From CAVOOW01 sp963697675 (GTDB lineage: Bacteria > Actinomycetota > Actinomycetes > JACCUZ01): a stretch of DNA of 64,000 nucleotides. The notes beneath the pieces were generated by a model. The model ran no database searches, had not been told where the DNA came from, and was given only the letters and a program-made list of their open reading frames with translations. The DNA lies in assembly GCA_963697675.1 (NCBI GenBank), contig CAVOOW010000006.1, forward strand, positions 62,001-126,000, given 5' to 3'. Below are positions 56,336 to 64,000 of this stretch, one piece after another. The translations under genes and the position numbers were made by a program. Position 1 is the stretch's first letter. Every line of letters starts with the position of its first letter.

Positions 56336-57251
56336 TCAGAAGACTTTGGCCCAGTCGTTCTTAAGGCTCACCACGGTCCACTCGGCGGCCCGGGCACGTT
56401 CGAGCGCGTAGTCGGCGCCGCTGGTGTAGTCGAACTCACGGTCGGAATCGTCGTGGAGCACCAGCAGGCGCAGGAACGGTTTGCTCGCATGTTGGGTGAA
56501 GTCGAGCATGGGTATGTCGCCGTTGGAGTTGCCCGCTGCAAGCAGGGGTCGCCGACCGGTGCGGCTCCAGATCCGGATCGGTTTCTGTGGGCCGTCGTCG
56601 AGGTAGTCCGCCTGGGCCTTGTGGGTGATCGTGCCGCCGTGTTCGTCACTGGTGTACTCGAGGGCGGAGGCGCTGCCGATCACCCGCTGGCGGGGAATGC
56701 CGTAGACCTGCTGGCTGATCGGGCGCATGAAGTCTCGACCACCGCCTGATGCGATGTAGTTCGAGAATCCGTTCGCTTCCAGGTAGCCGAAGCAGCTCGA
56801 TCATCGGGGCGTAGGCGGTCTCGAGATAGCCGCGCCCCAGGGTTGGATGCTGAGCCGAGCGCAAGAACTCCCCGGACTGGGCTTCGAAGTCCTCGACACT
56901 GATCCCTTCGAACGCGGCAAGAATGCCGCCCGCGAGGGTGCGCACGTTCGAATCGTCACCGGCATAGTGCTCGGCCATCAGCTGCGCGAACCAGCCGTAG
57001 TCCCGCTCGTACGCCGCCTGCCAGGGTTGGCGTGCCTGAAGTTCCGGTCGCGCCTCTGCCATGGCGACGAGCCGGCGGAGAATGAAGTCGAGCTGGATCG
57101 GCATCGGCTTCTCGCACCACAATGTGCCGTCGTTGTCGAACACTGCCAGCCGCTCGTCGGCCGGTACCTCCGCGGCGTTGACCCGGTGAACAAAGTCGAC
57201 CACAGCGTCCCTGGTCCGCCCCTGCCTCCAGCTCGGCAGTGGATCAGCCAT
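56336..57251 (-). CDS. HAD-superfamily phosphatase (one frameshift near 56797)
   Basis: About 305 residues. Motif I RLAVFDNDGTLWCEKPMPIQ (DxDGT nucleophile) near residue 40, motif II FSNYIASGGGRDFMRPISQQ after the break, motif III/IV with KAQADYLDDGPQKP and LLAAGNSNGDIPMLDF. This resembles phosphoserine-phosphatase-like acid phosphatases of the HAD class. Dropping one base near 56797 turns ELLRLPGS into ELLR-YLEANGFSN. No signal peptide. ATG 57251. It follows the arylsulfatase gene by 95 bp on the same strand. Confidence 0.83.
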
Positions 57252-57346
57252 GCGGCACCTCCATGAAGCAGACGGGCGTAAACCCTGGGCCGTGTCTCGG
57301 TCTGAGCTCCGATCCGCCGGCGTCGCCCTGTTCCGTGCGGCTCAGC

Positions 57347-59734
57347 TCACCACTTACTCCCGTAGGAGCAGCTCACCACTTCTCCCGTAGACATGGCCTG
57401 CGCCTCGCGTTCGAGGTCGATGTACGGCTCACCGCTGACGTCCACGACGACGCGCTTGATCGTGCCGCCCGTGAAGCGGTACGGCCGCTCGCCGGGGTAG
57501 TCCGCGGTCACCGGATCGCCCACATCGCGGCCGATCGCCAGCCCCTCACCGGCGATCATGTATCCGCCGGGCTGGGTCTTGATGCGGCCCTCGCCCACCT
57601 TCGTGTCGCCGTGGAAGAGCGAGAGAATGCCGGTCGCGACCGGTGGCGGATCCTCGCCGTCCTTGTCGAACGAGGCCGACAGGATCAAGTCCGTGCCGGT
57701 CGGCACATCCGCCGTCGCGACAACCATCTGCTCGAAGATCCCGACGAAGCTGTTCACGTAGTGCAGCCGGTTGTCCTTGATATAGAGCGTGTGGCCACCG
57801 AAGCGCGACCCCTGGGAGAACAGCACACCCTGCGCGCCAGGCTCCGGGATGTCGACGACCGCACCGATCACGAAAGAACGGCCACGGACGACCACCGCTT
57901 GACCTTCCGGGACCTCGGCATGCTCGGCGAAGTAGACGTAGCGGTAGCGCGGCGGGCTGAGCTGCGGCCGCTTCGCCACAAAGATCTCCAAGGCCGAGCG
58001 ATCGTCGAGTGGGAAGCCATCGTTGGCTCCCGCCTCGGCGTACCAGAGGTTCACCAGCTCGCGGACCTTCGCGGGGTATTCGCCGGCAAGGTTGTGCAGC
58101 TCCGAGCGGTCGACGTCCGTGTGATAGAGCTCCCACTCGTCCTCGTTGAAATGGGACCAGCCGCTGAGCGTCGGGTGATTGGTCACGGCCTTCCAGCCGT
58201 CGTGCCAGATCCCCCGGGACCCGAGCATCGAGTAGAACTGCGTCCTGCGTTCCCCGGGTGCACTGGCGGAGTCGAAGCTGTAGCGCATGCTCACGCCGTC
58301 GAAATGGCTCTGCGTATATCCCTTGATCGTGTCCGGCGGCGTCACGCCCAGGACGTCCAGAACCGTGGGCACCAGGTCGATCGCGTGATGGTACTGCTCC
58401 CTGATCTCACCCTTCGCTGCGATCCCAGCCGGCCACGAGATCACGCACGGGTCAGAGGTGCCGCCCTCGAACTCGTACCGCTTCCACATCTTGAACGGCG
58501 TGTTGAACGCCATCGCCCAACCGTTCGGGTAGTGGGGGTAGGTGCTCGGGCCACCAAGCTCATCCATCATCGCGAGGTTGGCCGCGATGTCATCCGGGAT
58601 GCCGTTCGCGAACTTCATCTCGTTGACCGACCCGTTAGGTCCGCCTTCACCGCTCGCACCGTTGTCCGAGACGACGATGATCATCGTATTCTCGCGCTGG
58701 CCGGTCATCTCGAGGTAGTCGAGCAGCCGCCCGATCTGATGGTCGGCGTGGGAGAGGAAACCCGCGTACACCTCCGCCATCCGCGAGAAGAGTCGCTGCT
58801 CCTCATCGGAGAGCGAGTCCCAGGGCCGGGTCACGTCCAGCTCCGGGAACGGCTGGCCGTCCGGTCCTTTGCGAGTCTCGGCCGTGCCGAGCGGGTTGAT
58901 GGGCGGCAGCTCTGTCTCGGCAGGGACGATGCCCATCTGCTTCTGGCGGGCCAGCGTCTCCTCGCGCATCGCCTCATAGCCCATGTCGAACTGACCCTTG
59001 TAGCGGTCGATCCACTCCCGCGGCGCGTGGTGCGGCGCATGGGCGGCACCGGGGGCGTAGTACAGAAGGAACGGCTTGTCCGGCGCGACCGCCTTGGCGT
59101 CCATGATGAACTCGATCGCCTTGTCGGTGATGTCCTCACCGAAGTGGTAGCCCTCCTCCGGGGTCTTGGGCTGGTCCACCGGATGGTTGTCGTACGTGAG
59201 CTCCGGGAACCACTGGCTCGTCTCAGCGCCGAGGAAGCCGTACCACCGCTCGAAACCCCGCCCGCTGGGCCAGTTCCGGCGCGGCGATGCGAGGTTCATC
59301 TCGACGGTCGGGCACAGGTGCCACTTGCCGACCATGTAGGTGTTCCAGCCCAACTCGCCCAGGATCTCGGGCAGCATGCCGTTCTCGGGCGGAATCGTGC
59401 CGCTGGCGTTGGCGAACCCACTGGCACCCTCGGTGATGCACGCCATGCTGTTGCGTGTGTGATTACGACCCGTCAGCAGGCATGAGCGGGTCGGCGAGCA
59501 CAGAGCCGTGGTGTGCCACTGGGTGTACCGAAGGCCATCCGCGGCGATCTTGTCGATGTTGGGTGTCGCGATCGGCCCGCCATAGCAGCCCATCGCCGAG
59601 AACCCGACATCGTCCAGCACGATGTAGACCACGCTCGGCGCCCCGTCGGGAGCTCTTGCCGGTTCGAACGGCGACCAGTCCTCAACCGAGTCCCGAATAT
59701 CGACATTGACCGTGCCCATGAACTGCTTGCTCAT
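57347..59734 (-). CDS. Arylsulfatase
   Basis: 795 residues, alkaline-phosphatase-fold sulfatase, as large as actinobacterial AtsA/AtsB-type enzymes. Start ATG 59734 (MSKQFMGTVNVDIRDSVEDW). Seen: SVVYIVLDDVGFSAMGCYGG (calcium-binding Asp pair), TTALCSPTRSCLLTGRNHTR with the Cys of CSPTR that becomes formylglycine, MVGKWHL, APGAAHAPHHAPREW, NTMIIVVSDNGASGEGGPNG (DNG metal residues). The C-terminal about 200 residues (RYRYVYFAEHAEVPEGQAVV onward) form a beta domain. No signal peptide, so likely cytoplasmic. It needs a formylglycine-generating enzyme, not seen in this window. Frame intact. Confidence 0.93.
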   Translation of the reverse strand: MSKQFMGTVNVDIRDSVEDWSPFEPARAPDGAPSVVYIVLDDVGFSAMGCYGGPIATPNIDKIAADGLRYTQWHTTALCSPTRSCLLTGRNHTRNSMACITEGASGFANASGTIPPENGMLPEILGELGWNTYMVGKWHLCPTVEMNLASPRRNWPSGRGFERWYGFLGAETSQWFPELTYDNHPVDQPKTPEEGYHFGEDITDKAIEFIMDAKAVAPDKPFLLYYAPGAAHAPHHAPREWIDRYKGQFDMGYEAMREETLARQKQMGIVPAETELPPINPLGTAETRKGPDGQPFPELDVTRPWDSLSDEEQRLFSRMAEVYAGFLSHADHQIGRLLDYLEMTGQRENTMIIVVSDNGASGEGGPNGSVNEMKFANGIPDDIAANLAMMDELGGPSTYPHYPNGWAMAFNTPFKMWKRYEFEGGTSDPCVISWPAGIAAKGEIREQYHHAIDLVPTVLDVLGVTPPDTIKGYTQSHFDGVSMRYSFDSASAPGERRTQFYSMLGSRGIWHDGWKAVTNHPTLSGWSHFNEDEWELYHTDVDRSELHNLAGEYPAKVRELVNLWYAEAGANDGFPLDDRSALEIFVAKRPQLSPPRYRYVYFAEHAEVPEGQAVVVRGRSFVIGAVVDIPEPGAQGVLFSQGSRFGGHTLYIKDNRLHYVNSFVGIFEQMVVATADVPTGTDLILSASFDKDGEDPPPVATGILSLFHGDTKVGEGRIKTQPGGYMIAGEGLAIGRDVGDPVTADYPGERPYRFTGGTIKRVVVDVSGEPYIDLEREAQAMSTGEVVSCSYGSKW

Positions 59735-59897
59735 CGCCGTCCTCACTCGCGAACCAGACCAGACCGACTCGATGCTCGGACCGCACGCCCGATGTTCGGC
59801 TTCCCCCACCCTGCCCTGGCACAGGAGGGCAAGCCTCACCCCAGCCGGATGACTCAGCAGCCAATCCGACCAAGAGCACGCGAACGCATGACAGCCA

Positions 59898-61433
59898 TCA
59901 GTGGCTGGCCCAGGCTGTTGGAATATCGGCACCGCCCTCTAGTGAGAGCCGCGCACCGAACTTGACATAGGCGGCGTAGGGGAAGAACTTTCCGGCCACC
60001 AACGTCTCGCCGAGCCGGAACGTCGTCGCCTTCTGAATGAGACCCGGTGGGACGAAGGAGAAGATGTCGCGCAGGTAGTCGAGATCGCCGTCGGAGTTCA
60101 TCCGCATCAGCAGGAGGTTGTCGGACTGGGTCAGCACCTCCTCGTTGACCTTTTGCGGACGCTGTGTCGAGGTCAGCAGGTAGAGCCCGAATTTCCGGCC
60201 CTCCGCAGCGATCAGCGCCGCGTAGTTGGTGGCCAGTTCCGTCACCGGGTCTGCCGGTTTGCTCGGGCAGACGTTGTGGGCCTCATCGATCACGACCAGA
60301 CACGGATCGCGTCGGGTGCGGTTACGCCACAGTGTCGAGAGCACTGTCTCGGCAATGAGGCGCTGCTCGTTGATGGTGTTCAGCGAACCCAGGTCGACCA
60401 CCAGGCATCGTGAGGTCGGCGCTTCCAACTCCTCCACCAGTGATCGCCCCTGGCCACCGCTCCAAATCGACCAGTTGAGCAGGCCCAGGTTGGCGGCCCG
60501 TAGGCCGAGCTGGCGCACGTCCGGGTTCTCAGATGACAGCAACGCGTCGAGCCCACTGATGAGCGCCTCACCCTTTCTCCCCGCGGCGAGGATCCCGGAG
60601 AGAGCTGCGTACTCCTCCCGATCCTTGATCGGATCCAGACCGAAGACGGCGGCTTGTGCCGCGGCGTCGATCTCAGCGAACTGCAACCGGAGCGGCCGCG
60701 TGGCGTCAGGGTGGTTCTGCCAGACCGACACCCCCTCGGCGGCGGCGGCGTACTCGGACGCGGTGGCCACATCGCCGCCCTCGCGCATCTCCGACAAGCG
60801 GACGTAGTCCGAGTTGGGGTCGAGGATGATCATCCGCAGACTCGTGCCCACCAGGAGGCGTTCAAGAACGAGGCCAAGCGAGTACGTCTTGCCGGAGCCC
60901 GACTGCCCGCACATGAATGTATGCCGGTTGAAGCCTCCGGCATCAAGGGCTGCGACCACTCCGGGTGCGAGCAGAAACTCACCGATCGACAAGGCGGAAC
61001 GATCCGGCTGGATGCGGACGACCCATGCCCCGACCTCGTCAGGTGTGGCGGGTCGAACCGACGCATCGTGAAAGGTCTGGCCAATCCCGTCCAGAATGAT
61101 GCCTTCGCCGCGTGCCACCCGGATCTGGGCACCGGACATCATGGCACCCAGGCCGGCATCAGGTACCGATATCGAGTCCGAGCGCATCGTCAGGATCTGC
61201 CCGTGTCGGAGGCCGCCTTCACCCTCGAGAACGACGTAGCCACCGGTTCGCAGGGCCAGCCCGTGCAACGAGGCCTGAAAGGTGAACTGTCGTCCATCCA
61301 CCGACGTGGCAAGCGGCAGGACGCCGCGCTCCAACTCCTCGCGAAGTCGTCTGTATTCGTCTACGCGATCCGTCGGCGATCCAGCACCGGTGTCAGGTTG
61401 CGCCGCTGAGGCGGTCGGCCCATTTGTCGCCAC
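59898..61433 (-). CDS. HerA/DUF87-type ATPase
   Basis: 511 residues. FtsK-HerA-like motor with RHTFMCGQSGSGKTYSLGLV (Walker A, near residue 180), IILDPNSDYVRLSEM (typical HerA/DUF87), LVVDLGSLNTINEQRLIAET, PCLVVIDEAHNVCPS (Walker B), and a sensor/arginine segment LYLLTSTQRPQKVNEEVLTQ followed by LLLMRMNSDGDLDYLRDIFS. An N-terminal beta-barrel (HAS-like) holds GYVVLEGEGGLRHGQILTM. Start GTG 61433 with AAGGAGGG. No NurA nuclease, SIR2 or DUF4297 partner is adjacent, so neither a repair nor a defence role can be assigned. Confidence 0.87.
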   Translation of the reverse strand: MATNGPTASAAQPDTGAGSPTDRVDEYRRLREELERGVLPLATSVDGRQFTFQASLHGLALRTGGYVVLEGEGGLRHGQILTMRSDSISVPDAGLGAMMSGAQIRVARGEGIILDGIGQTFHDASVRPATPDEVGAWVVRIQPDRSALSIGEFLLAPGVVAALDAGGFNRHTFMCGQSGSGKTYSLGLVLERLLVGTSLRMIILDPNSDYVRLSEMREGGDVATASEYAAAAEGVSVWQNHPDATRPLRLQFAEIDAAAQAAVFGLDPIKDREEYAALSGILAAGRKGEALISGLDALLSSENPDVRQLGLRAANLGLLNWSIWSGGQGRSLVEELEAPTSRCLVVDLGSLNTINEQRLIAETVLSTLWRNRTRRDPCLVVIDEAHNVCPSKPADPVTELATNYAALIAAEGRKFGLYLLTSTQRPQKVNEEVLTQSDNLLLMRMNSDGDLDYLRDIFSFVPPGLIQKATTFRLGETLVAGKFFPYAAYVKFGARLSLEGGADIPTAWASH

Positions 61434-62055
61434 GGAACCCTCCTTTTCTGCGTTGTGATGGTCAGCTCCGGCTGGTGAGAGGCCTTTGGGCTGATATCCG
61501 AGCGGCGGGTGCCGCCGCGGCCAGCATCGTCCACAGGCTTGTCTCACCGAGGCTGTCAATCGGACCCCGACAGCGCCTCCCCCGAACCGGATGAGTTGCG
61601 CGCCTCGGAGACAGATGACACAGCGACCAGATGAAGGCGATGGACGCGGTCATCCGAAATGGAACGCAGCGATGACGCCGAGGCCGCTGAGCACGCCGAC
61701 GGCGGAGAGCAGCAGCACCCCTGAGACCACGGACACCGTCCATGCGCGACGGCGGTCAGCAGCAGATCCTGCAGATCGGCTGCCTGTCGATCGAACGACA
61801 GCCACACGTCGGAGGGAAGCTGCGTCGGGTGGACGCCGGTGATGCTGAGCAATCTCAGCGAGTCATCCGTGAGGGCGTGCACACAACCGGCGCCGGCGAG
61901 CGCCTGGTGGCGGGTGCGGGCCCGGCGGCCTTGCTGGTCAAAACGAATGAATTTATGCCAATCCGGCGCGACGCTCCGACAACAACAGCGTCCGTTTGCC
62001 CATCCTTTCCGATCTCGTGGACAGCGAGCGGTAACCCGAGTTAACTCAGCCGTGG
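61434..62055. other. Gap with a possible small membrane-protein remnant
   Basis: No convincing gene. On the minus strand, 61882-61650 may hold a small protein: SLRLLSITGVHPTQLPSDVW and DRQAADLQDLLLTAVAH, then in another frame VSVVSGVLLLSAVGVLSGLG (one membrane helix) ending HFG-stop at 61650. It needs a frame change near 61738 and has no clear ribosome site. A GAGTTAACTC palindrome lies at 62038-62047. The rest shows nothing I can name. Confidence 0.3.
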
Positions 62056-62084
62056 GGTAAACGACAGGTGAACGCTTGGTAGAG
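62056..62084 (+). promoter_or_regulatory. PHO-box-like 11-bp direct repeats
   Basis: GGTAAAC (62056), GGTGAAC (62067) and GGTAGAG (62078) start exactly 11 bp apart. Read on the other strand they are GTTCACC/GTTTACC units, the form of PhoP boxes in Streptomyces (11-nt direct repeats with GTTCACC consensus). They lie about 40 bp before the DUF4956 start, in front of a polyphosphate-polymerase-like gene, which fits phosphate control. Confidence 0.5.
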
Positions 62085-62122
62085 ACGCGTACACGGGGCG
62101 GACGTTTAGCGCTGGGGGATTC

Positions 62123-62729
62123 ATGAGAGCGCTGGGGCTCAATCTGGTAACCGATCTGGTGGCCATCACTGTCGTCGCGTACGGCATCTACTTCCGCCGC
62201 TACTACCGACGAGATCTCCTGCTTGCCTATTTCGCGCTCAACGTCGGCGTGTTCGCCGTCACCGCTCTGCTTGGCCGACAACAAGGCCAGCGTGGGCCTC
62301 GGCCTCGGCCTGTTCGGCATCCTGTCGATCATCCGGCTGCGGTCCGACTCGATCACGCAGGAGGAGATCGCCTACTACTTCGTCGCCCTCGCGCTCGGGC
62401 TCATCTCCGGCCTTCCGTCGAGTCCGCACTGGCTCGACCCTGCGCTCTCGGCCGCGCTCGTGGCGGTCATGTACTGCGTCGACCATCCGCGGCTGACGGC
62501 AAGAAGCCAACGTCAGATCATCACGCTGGACCGCGCCTATCCCGACCGCGCGAAGCTCCAGGCCGCTCTCGAGCGACTGCTGGGTGGCGACGTGCGTCAC
62601 ATGGTCGTGATGCAGCTCGACCTCGTGGCTGACACCACCATGGTCGATGTCCGCTACCGGCTGCCTCGCTCGGTCCAACCGCCGCTCGAGGCTGTCCTGC
62701 CGACACAGCCCAAGGGCGTTACCGCATGA
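62123..62729 (+). CDS. DUF4956 membrane protein (one frameshift near 62272)
   Basis: About 201 residues. Membrane segments LVTDLVAITVVAYGIYF, LLAYFALNVGVFAVTALL, SVGLGLGLFGILSIIRLRSD and EEIAYYFVALALGLISGL; the LFGILSIIRLRSDSITQEEI stretch is a DUF4956 hallmark. A soluble C-terminal part with DVRHMVVMQLDLVADTTMVD follows. Removing one base near 62272 joins TALL to ADNKASVGLGLG. ATG 62123 with GGGGGA upstream; the stop overlaps the VTC gene (ATGA). DUF4956 proteins are regularly paired with VTC-domain proteins. Confidence 0.87.
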
Positions 62730-63586
62730 GTGCCGAGCTCGCTGCTGAGCCCACCAGCGGTGGCGTCAGCACGGCCATGTCCATGCTCGCGCACCAACTC
62801 GCCGACCGCCGCCCCGTAGGCCTGGAGCAGGTGCTGTCGGTGGCCGAGCTGACCACGCGCGTCGAGCTCAAGTACATCCTTCCCCTCGCCAGCCTGCCGG
62901 CGTTTCTGCAACGCCTCCCTCACGAACTCGCCGTTCTCGACATCGGCGGCCGGCGCACCTTCGACTACGAGTCGGTCTACTTCGACACGGAGCGCTTTGC
63001 GCTCTATCACCAGCACGTACAGGGCAGGCGCAACCGGTACAAGGCCCGGGTACGGAGCTATTGCGACAGCGGCGACGCGATGTTCGAGGTCAAGTTCAAG
63101 GGTCGCCGCGGTCAGACGGTGAAAGCGCGGTTGCCTTATGACTTCCGCTGTCGAGGCGAGCTGACGCCAGACGGCCGTGAGTTCCTCGACACGGTGATCG
63201 CGGAGGCTTACGGATTCACACCCCCGCCCCTGGAACCTTCCCTGACCACCACGTACCGCCGCGCCACGCTTGTCGACCTGGATCGCGCGTCCCGGCTCAC
63301 GATCGACGTCAACCTCGGTTGGTCCGATCGCGTGACCAGCCATCGAGCAGAAGATCTCGCGCTGATCGAGTCCAAGAGCCTGGCCGGACCCGGGCCCGCC
63401 GATGCACTGCTGCGCTCCATGGGAGTGCGTCCCGTCCGGATCAGCAAATACTGCCTGGGCGTTGCCCTGCTGCACCCGGACACAGCGGCAAACCCGTGGA
63501 ACCGGCTGCTGATTCGCCAGTTCGCCTGGCAACGGACGTCCGAGGCCACACCGGGCGGGGCGCACGGTCCCGCCCCGGCGCCGTAG
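62726..63586 (+). CDS. VTC-domain protein (polyphosphate polymerase family)
   Basis: 286 residues. Tunnel-fold domain related to yeast Vtc4: RVELKYILPLASLPAFLQRL (basic ERKY-like start), FDYESVYFDTERFALYHQHV, RRNRYKARVRSYCDSGDAMF, EVKFKGRRGQTVKARLPY and LALIESKSLAGPGPADALLR (acidic metal ligand). Several Arg and Lys would contact phosphate. ATG 62726 overlaps the DUF4956 stop by 4 bases. Probably makes or binds polyphosphate at the membrane with its DUF4956 partner (family knowledge, not tested for this pair). Confidence 0.87.
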   Translation: MSAELAAEPTSGGVSTAMSMLAHQLADRRPVGLEQVLSVAELTTRVELKYILPLASLPAFLQRLPHELAVLDIGGRRTFDYESVYFDTERFALYHQHVQGRRNRYKARVRSYCDSGDAMFEVKFKGRRGQTVKARLPYDFRCRGELTPDGREFLDTVIAEAYGFTPPPLEPSLTTTYRRATLVDLDRASRLTIDVNLGWSDRVTSHRAEDLALIESKSLAGPGPADALLRSMGVRPVRISKYCLGVALLHPDTAANPWNRLLIRQFAWQRTSEATPGGAHGPAPAP

Positions 63587-63587
63587 C

Positions 63588-64000
63588 TCAGGTCTTGGCA
63601 CACATCACATACGCCCGGACGGCGTGGTTCCCGGCCAACGGCGGCATGGCAACGATCTTGACGTGCCAGCCCTGCAGCGGGCCCAGCACGACGGGAAGCG
63701 ACTCCTGCACCACGTCGAGCTGAGCCTGGTTGGCCAGTGTGAAGCCGCCACCAACCGCTTGCTCGTCCGACCGGCAGAAGGCCTCGGCAGTGGTCACCGC
63801 GCCGGCGCTCGGATTGTTCATCGTAGGCCCGGTCACGAAAACGGTGCGTACGTTGCCGATCTTTCCCATCGGTCCGGCAGGCCCGGTCGGCCCGGGCTCC
63901 CCTTTGACGCGCCAGGCGAGCCGCTTTTCGCCCGCGCGGCACTTCACCTTCTTGCCCAGAACTCTCACGTGCTTGTGCGACGTGCACGCGGCCAGCTTGT
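63588..64000 (-). CDS. Collagen-like-linker secreted protein, partial (N-terminus beyond window)
   Basis: At least 136 residues, open to the window edge, so the start lies outside. LAACTSHKHVRVLGKKVKCR and AGEKRLAWRVKGEPG is followed by a short collagen-like Gly-X-Y stretch GEPGPTGPAGPMG, then a beta-rich domain TVFVTGPTMNNPSAGAVTTA, EAFCRSDEQAVGGGFTL, GWHVKIVAMPPLAG and YVMCAKT. Proteins of this build in actinobacteria are usually exported; function unknown. Convergent with the VTC gene, one base between the stops. Confidence 0.7.
   Translation of the reverse strand, partial: KLAACTSHKHVRVLGKKVKCRAGEKRLAWRVKGEPGPTGPAGPMGKIGNVRTVFVTGPTMNNPSAGAVTTAEAFCRSDEQAVGGGFTLANQAQLDVVQESLPVVLGPLQGWHVKIVAMPPLAGNHAVRAYVMCAKT

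Noticed and set aside
61556..62356. Open minus-strand frame of about 266 residues overlapping the DUF4956 start
   Set aside because: The upstream half is an antisense shadow with basic low-complexity sequence; only a short C-terminal part might be coding and is listed as a doubtful remnant.

Overview
The window is high-GC DNA that reads like an actinobacterium (Actinomycetota). The signs are the high GC with G/C third positions, GTG starts with GGAGG-type ribosome sites, many 4-base ATGA/GTGA gene overlaps, a group 1h (Hhy) [NiFe]-hydrogenase locus, carbohydrate ABC importers without their own ATPase, and DUF3618, DUF5947, DUF6084 and DUF6893-type genes. I did not identify the genus.

Layout. 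1-20.4 kb is an L-rhamnose and rhamnoside utilisation region. A minus-strand operon holds an ABC importer (binding protein and two permeases), rhaI, the bifunctional aldolase/dehydrogenase rhaEW, rhaB and two GH3 glycosidases. Beside it lie a GH78 alpha-L-rhamnosidase, a third GH3 enzyme, a LacI-type regulator and an aldo/keto reductase. Three near-identical 12-bp palindromes in front of the importer, the rhamnosidase and the regulator suggest one LacI-controlled regulon. 20.5-27.1 kb has a divergent marR/azoR pair, an araA behind an AraR-like palindrome, and a lactonase/FAH-family/ketoglutarate-semialdehyde-dehydrogenase set that looks like an oxidative sugar-acid route. 27.3-30 kb holds a papain-like protease followed by a chagasin-type inhibitor, then two convergent secreted RTX-repeat proteins. 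30.1-43.1 kb is a complete-looking hhy hydrogenase locus: structural genes, NifU-like/Rieske-like protein, DUF5947, DUF6084, endopeptidase, tiny membrane protein, hypA, two hypC, hypD, hypE, and divergent hypF. No hypB is seen. 43.2-54.8 kb is mixed: a double SIS-domain protein, lysyl-oxidase family protein, 2OG-Fe(II) oxygenase, cupin, TetR/methyltransferase pair, GT39 and GT2-GtrA glycosyltransferases, a GroES-like protein and a secreted sulfatase. 54.8-64 kb has a peroxiredoxin, tRNA-Leu(UAG), a HAD phosphatase, an arylsulfatase, a HerA-like ATPase, and a DUF4956-VTC pair behind PHO-box-like repeats.

Two cross-cutting points. First, about twenty genes are split by frameshifts. In nearly every case I could resolve, removing one base restores the conserved protein, so most are probably consensus (insertion) errors rather than real decay. 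Genes cut at one site are typed CDS and genes cut at several sites pseudogene, only to describe the sequence as given. Second, intergenic gaps carry several families of long hairpins and short tandem repeats, some flanking single genes.
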